Below, one piece after another: positions 25,020 to 32,803 of a stretch of DNA of 33,172 nt. This stretch comes from Pseudomonadota bacterium (GTDB lineage: Bacteria > Pseudomonadota > Gammaproteobacteria > Burkholderiales > Chitinibacteraceae): contig JAPLQI010000066.1 in the NCBI GenBank assembly GCA_026399755.1, forward strand, positions 1 through 33,172, in the 5' to 3' direction. The translations under genes were made by a program, and so were the position numbers. Below the pieces are notes generated by a model. It had not been told where the DNA came from and did no database searches. It saw nothing but the letters and a program-made list of their open reading frames with translations. Position 1 is the stretch's first letter. Each line of letters begins with the position of its first letter.

Positions 25020-25448
25020 ATGACTCGTGAAGAACTCGATGCAAAAGAATTACTCGATCAAGCCCGTATTGCCCGTACTTCGGCCTATGCGCCGTATTCG
25101 CGCTTTTTAGTTGGTGCTGCGCTCATTACTAAAGACGGCCGCGTGTTTCACGGCTGCAATGTAGAAAACGCTTCTTATGGCCTGTGCAATTGCGCAGAGC
25201 GCACGGTGCTGTTTAGCGCCGTTGCTAATGGCTATAAGCCGGGTGATTTTTCTGCCATTGCTGTCGTGGGTGATACCCCCGGCCCGATCGCACCTTGCGG
25301 TGCTTGCCGTCAGGTGATGATAGAAATCGGTACACCTGCGCTGCCGGTGATTTTGGGCAATATGAAAGACGATATGGAAATCACCACCGCAGGCGATCTG
25401 CTGCCGGGTGCTTTCTACCTCGACCCAAAAGATACACCCGCGCTTTAA
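25020..25448 (+). CDS. cdd: Cytidine deaminase
   Basis: Cdd hydrolyses cytidine and deoxycytidine to uridine and deoxyuridine, which Udp and DeoA then cleave. Three ATG codons follow one another (25014, 25017, 25020); GGAG at 25010-25013 spaces best to the third, giving 142 residues of the short tetrameric class (about 130-140). Zinc-site motifs: CAE at Cys58-Glu60 within CNVENASYGLCNCAERT, and PCGACRQ with Cys93 and Cys96. It sits 87 bp after deoB. Confidence 0.95.
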   Translation: MTREELDAKELLDQARIARTSAYAPYSRFLVGAALITKDGRVFHGCNVENASYGLCNCAERTVLFSAVANGYKPGDFSAIAVVGDTPGPIAPCGACRQVMIEIGTPALPVILGNMKDDMEITTAGDLLPGAFYLDPKDTPAL

Positions 25449-25470
25449 ATATCCAATCGGATGCAAAATC

Positions 25471-25532
25471 GTAGGATGGGTGCAACCCGCCAAGTTTTGT
25501 GGTGAAACAGCGGCGGGTTTCACCCGCCCTAC
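25471..25532. repeat. GTAGGGCGGGTG palindromic repeat, cdd-udp gap
   Basis: Left arm GTAGGATGGGTGCAACCCGCC and right arm GGCGGGTTTCACCCGCCCTAC, 20-base loop. A third member between genes of the nucleoside operon. Confidence 0.85.
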
Positions 25533-25613
25533 GATTAGAGCTTAAATTTAAACTCAAACTACAAAACGTGGAATTTCTGAGAAGACGAGGTGATACGAGG
25601 AAATGATTGGTTT

Positions 25614-25644
25614 TCTCCGTGGCCCTCCGTGTTCTCCGTGGTTC
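25614..25644. repeat. CTCCGTG-type short repeat upstream of udp
   Basis: Three near-direct units (TCTCCGTGG, CCTCCGTGT, TCTCCGTGG) form a 31-bp block about 40 bp before udp. The same vocabulary (CTCTGTG...TCTCTGTGTTCTC) fills the element at 32656-32776. Confidence 0.6.
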
Positions 25645-25683
25645 AAGGTTTGGGTTCGTTTTTTTTCAAATTGAAGGACTCTC

Positions 25684-26445
25684 ATGTCTAAATCTGAAGT
25701 TTTCCATTTAGGTCTCGCTAAAAGCGATTTAGCCGGTGCCACTCTTGCGATTGTGCCGGGTGACCCTGCTCGTGTTCAGCGTATTGCTGAAAAAATGGGC
25801 AATGCCAAGTTGCTGGCCAGCCATCGTGAATTTACAACGTACCTTGCTGAACTTGATGGCAAGCCGATTGTGATTTGCTCTACCGGTATTGGCGGTCCTT
25901 CTACTTCGATTGCGGTAGAAGAGCTTGCTCAGCTGGGGATCAACACCTTCTTGCGCGTGGGTACAACCGGTGCGATTCAATCGCATATCAATGTGGGTGA
26001 TGTGCTGGTCACTACCGGTTCTGTTCGTTTGGATGGCGCAAGTTTGCACTTTGCACCGATGAGCTTCCCCGCTGTAGCAGATTTTGACTGCACTACTGCG
26101 CTGGTTAACGCGGCTAAAAAAGCCGGTAAACCACTGCATATCGGTGTAACCGCTTCATCAGACACCTTCTACCCAGGCCAAGAGCGTTACGATACTTGCA
26201 GCGGTCGTGTCCTGAGCAGCTTGCAAGGTTCGATGAAAGAATGGCAGGCGATGGGCGTGATGAACTACGAAATGGAATCCGCAACTCTGCTGACCATGTG
26301 CGCGACTCAAGGCTGGCGTGCAGGTATGGTGGCTGGTGTGATCGTAAACCGCACCCAGCAAGAAATCCCAGATGCTGAAGCCATGAAGCTGGCTGAGCAT
26401 ACTGCGGTAGATATCGTGATTGAAGCTGCGCGTAATCTGATTTAA
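25684..26445 (+). CDS. udp: Uridine phosphorylase
   Basis: Udp phosphorolyses uridine to uracil and ribose 1-phosphate. The 253-residue product has exactly the length of the E. coli enzyme and long identical stretches, for example [43 protein letters not shown] and [14 protein letters not shown]. Active-site features of the NP-I family are present: GDP near the N-terminus, the phosphate-binding RVGTTG, and MES for ribose. It ends the nucleoside-salvage run before a bidirectional terminator. Confidence 0.97.
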   Translation: MSKSEVFHLGLAKSDLAGATLAIVPGDPARVQRIAEKMGNAKLLASHREFTTYLAELDGKPIVICSTGIGGPSTSIAVEELAQLGINTFLRVGTTGAIQSHINVGDVLVTTGSVRLDGASLHFAPMSFPAVADFDCTTALVNAAKKAGKPLHIGVTASSDTFYPGQERYDTCSGRVLSSLQGSMKEWQAMGVMNYEMESATLLTMCATQGWRAGMVAGVIVNRTQQEIPDAEAMKLAEHTAVDIVIEAARNLI

Positions 26446-26483
26446 TTGTTGTCGATCGCGCTCTGTAACCCGCGATTAATGCA

Positions 26484-26518
26484 TAAAAAAACGGCCATCA
26501 TTGATGGCCGTTTTTTTT
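26484..26518. terminator. Bidirectional terminator between udp and ilvA
   Basis: AAAAAAACGGCCATC pairs with GATGGCCGTTTTTTT around ATT, giving a U-run in both directions. It overlaps the ilvA stop codon, so the two convergent genes share it. Confidence 0.95.
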
Positions 26519-28031
26519 AAGCACTCAAAAACAGTGCATAAGCGGGGTTATCGCTTTCATCCCAGTGCATATAGCCCAGTTTTTTCAGGAAGGCGTCGAA
26601 GGCGTCGTCGTCTTGTGGCGGCACTTGGATACCAACCAAAATGCGGCCGTAATCTGCACCGTGGTTGCGGTAATGGAAGAGGCTGATATTCCACTCGCCA
26701 CTCATGCCATTCAAGAAGTTCAGCAGGGCGCCGGGGCGTTCTGGAAATTCAAAGCGCATCAGCCGCTCGTTTTGCACATTGGGCGCTTTGCCGCCCACTA
26801 AATGGCGGATATGCAGCTTGGCTAGCTCGTTATCCGTGAGATCGACTGCGGCGATTTTTGCGGTAGCTAGCTCACCAATCAGTTCAATCACTTCACTGCG
26901 ATCGTTAATAGATAGGCCAACAAACACGTGCGCTTCGGTGCTGCTGGAATAGCGGTAGTTAAATTCGGTGATATTGCGCGCACCAATCAGCTGACAGAAA
27001 GTGCGGAAAGAGCCCGGCTGCTCAGGAATCGTCACGGCCACAATCGCTTCGCGCTGCTCGCCCATTTCGGCTTGCTCGGCGATATAGCGCAGGCGGTCAA
27101 AATTCATATTTGCGCCAGATGCTACGGCGATCAGCGTGGCGTCTTGTTTGCCTTCACGTTTGGCCCAAGCTTTAAGGCCAGCAATGGCTAGCGCACCGGC
27201 AGGCTCTAGAATCGAGCGATTGTCTTCGAATACATCTTTAATCGCCGCGCACATGGCATCGGTATCGACCAGAATCACATCGTCGACAAATTGGCGACAC
27301 AGTCGGAAAGTCTCTTCCCCAACTTGCTTCACTGCTACGCCATCGGCAAAGATGCCAACTTGCGGCAGGGTAATGCGCTCGCCTAGTTTCAGGCTTAAAT
27401 ACATGGCGTTGGCGTCAGTGGGCTCTACGCCAATGATTTTAATTTCTGGGCGCAGGCGTTTGATATAGGCCGCCATCCCCGCCAATAAGCCACCACCGCC
27501 AACGGGAACAAAAATCGCGTCTATATGATCGGGGTATTGGCGCAAAATCTCCATCGCAACCGTGCCTTGGCCAGCAATCACATCAGGATCATCAAAAGGG
27601 TGAATCAGCGTAGCGCCGGTTTGCTCGGATAAATTAAGCGCGTGCTGATAGCAATCGGAGTAAGAATCACCAATGAGCACCGCCTCTGCTCCACGGCGAG
27701 TAACGGCGTCTACCTTGATGCGGGGAGCGGTGGTTGGCATCACAATAGTGGCGCGGCATTTTAAGTATTGTGCCGCCATTGCCACGCCTTGCGCATGGTT
27801 GCCCGCAGAGGCCGCAACCACGCCGCGCTCTAGTTCGGCGTGCGTTAGCTTCACCATCTTGTTATACGCGCCGCGAATTTTAAACGAGAACACGGGCTGC
27901 ATATCTTCGCGCTTAAACAGCACTTTATTGCCAATGCGGCGCGATAGATTAGGGGCAAATTCGAGAGGTGATTCAATAGCCACATCGTAGACACGGGCTT
28001 TGATAATACTTTCCAGATAATCTTTCGACAT
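26517..28031 (-). CDS. ilvA: Threonine ammonia-lyase, biosynthetic
   Basis: IlvA deaminates threonine to 2-oxobutanoate, the committed step of isoleucine synthesis, using PLP. The 504-residue length is that of the biosynthetic form with two C-terminal ACT-like regulatory domains. Seen: the PLP lysine in FSFKIRGAYNKM, SAGNHAQGVAMAA, the glycine-rich phosphate loop PVGGGGLLAG, and ACT-like repeats opening at VTIPEQPGSFRTFCQ (about residue 330) and FEFPERPGALLNFLN (about 425), where isoleucine and valine bind in the family. Only a weak ribosome site precedes the ATG. It stands alone. Confidence 0.97.
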   Translation of the reverse strand: MSKDYLESIIKARVYDVAIESPLEFAPNLSRRIGNKVLFKREDMQPVFSFKIRGAYNKMVKLTHAELERGVVAASAGNHAQGVAMAAQYLKCRATIVMPTTAPRIKVDAVTRRGAEAVLIGDSYSDCYQHALNLSEQTGATLIHPFDDPDVIAGQGTVAMEILRQYPDHIDAIFVPVGGGGLLAGMAAYIKRLRPEIKIIGVEPTDANAMYLSLKLGERITLPQVGIFADGVAVKQVGEETFRLCRQFVDDVILVDTDAMCAAIKDVFEDNRSILEPAGALAIAGLKAWAKREGKQDATLIAVASGANMNFDRLRYIAEQAEMGEQREAIVAVTIPEQPGSFRTFCQLIGARNITEFNYRYSSSTEAHVFVGLSINDRSEVIELIGELATAKIAAVDLTDNELAKLHIRHLVGGKAPNVQNERLMRFEFPERPGALLNFLNGMSGEWNISLFHYRNHGADYGRILVGIQVPPQDDDAFDAFLKKLGYMHWDESDNPAYALFLSA

Positions 28032-28359
28032 AGCTTTAGACGGGTTGGTGAGAGGGAATGGATGATTCTACCGTTGAAAGTGTGGGCTTGGGGCTTTGCA
28101 AAAGCAGGCAGTAGCAAATCGGAGCGATTTATTTTGCTGAAGGGGGATTAGCTCAGTTAGCTTGTGCCTGCAATGGTAGGCTGGGCTAGCAGGCTTATCT
28201 CTCATCCGCTTAGGCTAAGATCATGAGTTTTATTTTTTGTAGGGCGGGTGCAACCCGCGAGCAGTGCAAAGAAATACGCGGGTTGCACCCGCCCTACGAT
28301 GATTCAATGCTTGTTATTGTGCTGCAGTATCTAGCTAAGCTGCACCCGCTATAAGCGGT
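28032..28359. other. 328-bp spacer with a tRNA-like fragment and a perfect palindrome
   Basis: No gene seen. Bases 28142-28158 (GGGGGATTAGCTCAGTT) look like the 5' end of a tRNA such as tRNA-Ala, but no D-stem partner, anticodon arm or T arm follows. The rest is occupied by the palindromic repeat at 28239-28297. Confidence 0.6.
28239..28297. repeat. GTAGGGCGGGTG palindromic repeat, best-preserved copy
   Basis: Two perfectly complementary 21-bp arms (28239-28259 and 28277-28297) around a 17-base loop. The right flank ACGATGATTCAATGCTTGT is nearly the same as beside the 22247-22316 copy, so the mobile unit is longer than the palindrome. Confidence 0.9.
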
Positions 28360-29364
28360 TCATTCCACCCCACGTAGCGTTTGAATTTCTTTATTCATCA
28401 TTAGATTTTCAAAAGCGATGCTGACATTTCGGCAGAATAATTCGATCAGTTCTTTATCTGGATTCGATAGAGCCACAGGGCCGTCGATAATCAGCAAATT
28501 AACTGGCCCGCGTTCGGTATGAAAAAAGCCGACAAAATGATCGGGAGCGTAGACGCTGTGGCTTTCCTGCATTGCTTGTTTGATTGAGGCATCAAATTGG
28601 GAGAGCTGGGCGACTTCTAGCTTTTTGCCACAAAGCGCCTGATAGCCACCAGTGGCATACATAACTTGAACACCGCCATCTTGTGATAGGGCTGCCATTC
28701 CGCCTTGCACAATGACATATAAAGCTTCTTGCTCAAAAAACAGTAGCGATTGCAATTGCTCTAGCACGCCTTGAGCAAATTGCTGAATAGATTGTTGTTT
28801 AAAAATACTGGCCGAGGCTTCAATGACTTTAATTAAACCACGGCGATTAGCCGCTAGCATTTGGCGCTGATGCTCGATCTGCATAATGTCTTTATACGAG
28901 CGCAAAGTGCCCAAGATTGCGGTGTAAAGTTTATCGCGGGTCAGCTCGGTTTTGGCTTTGTAATCATTAATATCGTAGCTTTCAATGACCCGCCGCTCTG
29001 GGGCAACGCCGGGCTGGCCTGTGCGTAAAATAATGCGGATCTGGTGATTGCCTAGGGTTTCGCGGATGGCATGAGCCACTTGCAGGCCGGAGTCTTCTTG
29101 CTCCATCACGACATCAAGTAATACTAAGGCGATATCGTGGCGGGTACTGAGCAAGGCCAAGCTTTCTGCGCCAGAGTAACAAGAGAGTATTTCTAAACGC
29201 TTACCTAAGAATTCGATATTAGCGAGTGCTAGCCGTGTGACATGATGAATATCAGGCTCATCATCGACCACCAAAATGGTCCAGCACTCTGGTCTATGAT
29301 CGTGGGCAGCGGCATCATCAATACTATCTTCATCTAGCCAATCATCATCTACGCTATTGCTCAT
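28360..29364 (-). CDS. Response regulator with DUF3369 output region
   Basis: A 334-residue cytoplasmic protein. The ATG at 29364 follows GAGAG; an ATG 24 codons upstream is less likely. After an acidic N-terminus (VDDDWLDEDSIDD) comes a receiver domain from about residue 27: ILVVDDEPDIHH with Asp34/Asp35, the phosphoacceptor Asp84 in LVLLDVVMEQ, and the lysine segment YKAKTEL. A DUF3369 region fills the rest (SYKDIMQIEHQRQMLAANRRGL, then KVIEASASIF, and a GAF-like end). No DNA-binding, GGDEF or HD domain follows. In other proteobacteria such proteins often end in HD-GYP; here none is present. The partner kinase is not adjacent. Confidence 0.9.
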   Translation of the reverse strand: MSNSVDDDWLDEDSIDDAAAHDHRPECWTILVVDDEPDIHHVTRLALANIEFLGKRLEILSCYSGAESLALLSTRHDIALVLLDVVMEQEDSGLQVAHAIRETLGNHQIRIILRTGQPGVAPERRVIESYDINDYKAKTELTRDKLYTAILGTLRSYKDIMQIEHQRQMLAANRRGLIKVIEASASIFKQQSIQQFAQGVLEQLQSLLFFEQEALYVIVQGGMAALSQDGGVQVMYATGGYQALCGKKLEVAQLSQFDASIKQAMQESHSVYAPDHFVGFFHTERGPVNLLIIDGPVALSNPDKELIELFCRNVSIAFENLMMNKEIQTLRGVE

Positions 29365-29568
29365 ATTTCTCTCTGCGTAAGGCTCATATATTGCTAGTGT
29401 AGAACTTATCGACTTGATTTGTATGCATGTGCGCACATTTTTACATATTAATTGCGAGTTCTTGCTGGGGGATAATTAGGCAAGAAACATTGAAATATCT
29501 GTCTATCAGTCTTTAAATTTAGCGCCTGTGCCGCCATCTGCCCTTTATAATATTGTTAAGGATTGATC

Positions 29569-30864
29569 ATGAGCCATATGACTCCGCAAGAAATCGTTCA
29601 CGAGCTAGATAAGCATATTGTTGGCCAAGCTGCAGCCAAGAAATCGGTAGCGATTGCGCTGCGTAATCGTTGGCGCAGGCAGCAGGTGGCAGAACCGCTG
29701 CGTAGCGAAATTACCCCAAAAAATATCCTGATGATAGGGCCTACTGGCGTGGGTAAGACTGAAATTGCCCGTCGCCTTGCCAAATTATCTGACGCGCCCT
29801 TTATTAAAGTAGAGGCGACCAAATTCACTGAAGTGGGCTATGTCGGTAAAGATGTAGACAGCATTATTCGCGATTTAGTTGAGGTTGCCGTCAAGCAAGT
29901 GCGTGATAAAGCCATTAGCCGCAATCGTGCCCGTGCAACTGACGCCGCTGAAGAGCGTGTATTGGATGTGCTCTTGCCACCGGGTGGCAATGATGAATCA
30001 GATACACGCCAAAAATTCCGCAAAATGCTGCGTGAAGGCAAATTTGATGATAAAGAAATAGAAATCGAAGTGGCAGCGAGCGTGCCAACGATGGAAGTGA
30101 TGAGCCCGCCGGGGATGGAAGACTTCTCTAGCCAGATCCAGCAAATGTTTAAAGGCGCGTTCTCAGATAAAAAGAAAGCGCAAAAGCTGAAAGTGGCCGA
30201 GGCGATGAAGCTGCTGACCGAGGAAGAAGCGGGCAAGCTAGTCAATGAAGAAGACGCTAAAACCGAAGCACTGCAAGCGGTTGAGCAAAACGGCATTGTG
30301 TTTATTGATGAGATTGATAAAGTCACCAGCCGTGCCGAGGCAGGCAGTGGCGAAGTCAGCCGCCAAGGGGTGCAACGTGATTTGCTACCGCTGGTAGAGG
30401 GCACAACGGTTACGACTAAATATGGCATGGTGAAAACCGACCATATTCTGTTTATTGCCAGCGGCGCCTTCCACTTAGCCAAGCCTTCAGATTTAATTCC
30501 TGAACTGCAAGGACGTTTTCCGATACGGGTAGAGCTCAATTCGCTGACTGTGGGCGATTTTGCCAGCATTCTGACCGGTACCGATGCCTGCCTTGTAAAG
30601 CAGTATCAAGCCTTGCTAGGTACTGAAGGCGTGGAGCTGGATTTCACCGATGCCGGTGTAAAGCGTATGGCCGAGATTGCTTGGCAGGTGAATGAGAGCA
30701 CCGAGAATATCGGTGCGCGTCGTTTATACACCGTGATGGAGCGCTTGCTAGAGGAGATTTCCTTTGATGCAAAAAGCGGCAAGATTGTGGTGGATGCAGA
30801 ATTTGTGAGTAGCAAATTAGGTGGCATTGCGGCAGATGAAGATTTGGCGCGCTATGTGTTGTAA
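29569..30864 (+). CDS. hslU: HslU, ATPase subunit of the HslUV protease
   Basis: HslU is the AAA+ unfoldase that feeds proteins to the HslV peptidase. ATG 29569 follows AAGGA by six bases; 431 residues. Seen: N-terminal [16 protein letters not shown], Walker A GPTGVGKT (57-64), pore loop GYVG (90-93), the I domain (about 105-240, helical and charged), Walker [10 protein letters not shown], sensor-1 region FIASGAFH and sensor 2 [16 protein letters not shown]; the C-terminus ARYVL resembles the tail that inserts into HslV. In most proteobacteria hslV lies directly upstream; here the upstream neighbour is the divergent DUF3369 regulator and no hslV is in the window. Confidence 0.97.
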   Translation: MSHMTPQEIVHELDKHIVGQAAAKKSVAIALRNRWRRQQVAEPLRSEITPKNILMIGPTGVGKTEIARRLAKLSDAPFIKVEATKFTEVGYVGKDVDSIIRDLVEVAVKQVRDKAISRNRARATDAAEERVLDVLLPPGGNDESDTRQKFRKMLREGKFDDKEIEIEVAASVPTMEVMSPPGMEDFSSQIQQMFKGAFSDKKKAQKLKVAEAMKLLTEEEAGKLVNEEDAKTEALQAVEQNGIVFIDEIDKVTSRAEAGSGEVSRQGVQRDLLPLVEGTTVTTKYGMVKTDHILFIASGAFHLAKPSDLIPELQGRFPIRVELNSLTVGDFASILTGTDACLVKQYQALLGTEGVELDFTDAGVKRMAEIAWQVNESTENIGARRLYTVMERLLEEISFDAKSGKIVVDAEFVSSKLGGIAADEDLARYVL

Positions 30865-30913
30865 GCCGTGAATACGCGCTGGCTATTTTGGCGGCGCTGA
30901 TCATGCTGATCAT

Positions 30914-30954
30914 ATTAAGGCGAAAAAGCAGAAGCTTTTTCGCCTTAATTTTTG
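30914..30954 (+). terminator. Rho-independent terminator after hslU
   Basis: ATTAAGGCGAAAAAGC pairs over 16 bp with GCTTTTTCGCCTTAAT around AGAA, followed by a T-run. Confidence 0.9.
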
Positions 30955-31672
30955 CCCTAAAGTATGCAAAAGGAATTGCTTTGGGGGGACGAAGACCGTT
31001 CTTCAGCTTACAGCTTGCCGTGCAAATATTTATATGGAATATGTTGTGCCATGAACTAAGCTGATGTTCAACTTTCTTGATAACTCTCTGTTTCTTTAAA
31101 ACATATTCAAACTTGTCGCACTGATGACACATTAGATGTGATCTTTTTGCGGCAAATCAATGCGTGCTTCGGGTCTTTACACACAGGCAGCTAATGTGTA
31201 TGTGGCTTGATTCTACGCCTATTATTTTCTTCCTTATTTTACTTGCTAAATGGCATTAGGCTTGACTCTTAGCCTTGTTTCCTTGCTATTTATAAGCCCA
31301 TATTTTGCAATTTGAGTCGCCTTAATTCGTCTTTAATTTGCATCTTACCCACAAAGTTATCCACAGCGGCTTTTACGGGTATAGGAATGAATTGGGATTA
31401 GCATAAAGACGCTCTATTAGGGATATCCCCGCTTTGTATCTGTAGGCTACTTGCCTCTATTATCTTTGATGCAACGGCGCGGTATGCGTCTATCTGCATA
31501 GGTATTTTATTTCCTAAGGTTTGTTAACTAAAGCAGAAGTCTTGCTATTTGTTTGTCATTAAATTGAAAAATAAAACGATTGTTTCATACGCGCAAAGCA
31601 CTATTTATTATTTTTATTAAATTGCTCCGTACATCCTCCCTTGCAAGCCCCATTGAAATAAGGATTGGCCTG
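30955..31672. other. 718-bp spacer before the ABC transporter
   Basis: No convincing gene. It contains two tandem DnaA-box-like sequences at 31345-31365 and AT-rich DNA that should hold the transporter promoter. An open frame runs into the transporter gene from 31580, but the translation before 31673 lacks gene-like character. Confidence 0.5.
31345..31365 (+). promoter_or_regulatory. Two tandem DnaA-box-like sequences
   Basis: TTACCCACA (31345-31353) and the perfect consensus TTATCCACA (31357-31365) are direct repeats with a 12-bp period, about 310 bp before the ABC binding-protein gene. Confidence 0.4.
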
Positions 31673-32635
31673 ATGCTTAAATTATTTAAACCTACTCTTT
31701 TAGCTGCACTTGTTAGCTTGTCGTTTACTGCGGGCGCTGCAGAAATGAAATCAGTCGCTGTCACGGCGATTGTTGATCACCCTGCGTTGGATGCTGCACG
31801 CAAAGGCGTAGAAGATGAATTGAAAGCGGCTGGCTTTGAGCCGGGAAAGCAAATTAAATATCAATTCCAAAGTGCTCAAGGCAATACCGCAACGGCTGCA
31901 CAAATTGCGCGTAAGTTTGTAGGCGATCAGCCCGATGTGATCGTGGCGATTGCTACACCAAGTGCTCAAGCTGTGGTGGCTGCAACGCGCACGATTCCGG
32001 TGGTGTTTACGGCAGTAACCGATCCGGTGGCGGCTAAATTGGTTAAAAGCTGGAAGACGGGTAACGATAATGTAACCGGCGTATCCGATATGCTGCAATT
32101 ATCCCCACAGATCGATTTAATTCTCAAAGTAAAACCCACAGCCAAGCGTATCGGCATGGTGTATAGCCCAGGTGAAGTGAATTCGACTATCGTGGCCAAA
32201 GAATTGAAAGCTGAATTGGCAAAACGCGGCATGACGCTGGTAGAAGCGCCAGCAGCGCGCACTGTGGATATCTCGACTGCGGCTAAAAGCTTAGTGGGCA
32301 AGGTGGATGCGATTTACACCAATACCGACAATAACGTGGTGTCTAGCTATGAATCTTTAGTGGGCGTGGCACAGCAAGCGCAGATTCCTTTGATCTCGGG
32401 CGATGCCAGCTTGGTTAAACGCGGTGCGATTGCGGCAATGGGCATGAGCTATTACGACTTAGGCCGCCAAACCGGCAAAATGGTCGTGCGTATTCTGAAA
32501 GGCGAAAAAGCCGGAGATATCGCACCTGAAGTGGGCGCTAAGCAAGAGCTGATGGTGAATGCCGGTGCCGCCAAGAAGCAAGGCGTAACGCTGTCTGCTG
32601 CACTGCTAAAAGAAGCTAAAGAAGTAGTGAAGTAA
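31673..32635 (+). CDS. ABC transporter substrate-binding protein (TrpX-like family)
   Basis: A 320-residue periplasmic binding protein of the ABC_sub_bind family (type 1 fold), whose characterised members bind tryptophan, tyrosine or related compounds. ATG 31673 follows AAGGA; the signal peptide (MLKLFKPTLLAALVSLSF) ends at AGAAE. Mature features: AVTAIVDHPALDAARKGVED, IARKFVGDQPDVIVAIATPS, PVVFTAVTDPVAAKLV, MLQLSPQIDLI, IYTNTDNNVVSSYESLVG and GMSYYDLGRQTGKMVVRIL. The permease gene follows after the inverted-repeat element, the usual order being binding protein, permease, ATPase. The ligand is inferred only from family. Confidence 0.92.
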   Translation: MLKLFKPTLLAALVSLSFTAGAAEMKSVAVTAIVDHPALDAARKGVEDELKAAGFEPGKQIKYQFQSAQGNTATAAQIARKFVGDQPDVIVAIATPSAQAVVAATRTIPVVFTAVTDPVAAKLVKSWKTGNDNVTGVSDMLQLSPQIDLILKVKPTAKRIGMVYSPGEVNSTIVAKELKAELAKRGMTLVEAPAARTVDISTAAKSLVGKVDAIYTNTDNNVVSSYESLVGVAQQAQIPLISGDASLVKRGAIAAMGMSYYDLGRQTGKMVVRILKGEKAGDIAPEVGAKQELMVNAGAAKKQGVTLSAALLKEAKEVVK

Positions 32636-32655
32636 GCTCTTTTGTATTAATCAAA

Positions 32656-32776
32656 AAAAGGTCTGTAGACACAGAGAACCCAGAGGACACGGAGCACACA
32701 GAGAAGTACAAAGCTAGACCTTGTTTTCCTCTGTGATCTCTGTGTTCTCATGTAGCTCTGTGTCTACAGACCTTTT
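32656..32776. repeat. 121-bp inverted-repeat element (MITE-like)
   Basis: Perfect 21-bp terminal arms: 32656-32676 (AAAAGGTCTGTAGACACAGA plus G) and its exact complement at 32756-32776. The interior is itself partly palindromic (CACAGAG and CTCTGTG units). It fills the gap between the binding-protein and permease genes and stops three bases before the first possible permease ATG. Confidence 0.8.
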
Positions 32777-32803
32777 GTAATGTTGTTCACCCTTGGAATA
32801 CTT

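Noticed and set aside
28142-28217. Complete tRNA gene
   Set aside because: After the first 17 bases no D stem, anticodon stem or T-loop consensus can be drawn.
29838-30569. Long antisense frame (243 codons) opposite hslU
   Set aside because: Serine- and leucine-rich translation typical of the reverse of an alpha-helical gene; the opposite strand is clearly HslU.
30644-31132. Minus-strand frame (162 codons) overlapping the hslU end
   Set aside because: It overlaps conserved hslU sequence and the terminator; its translation is low-complexity and unlike a protein family.
31345-31365. Origin of replication
   Set aside because: Only two DnaA-like boxes and no dnaA, dnaN, gidA or parAB genes nearby; no box cluster or AT-rich unwinding repeats.
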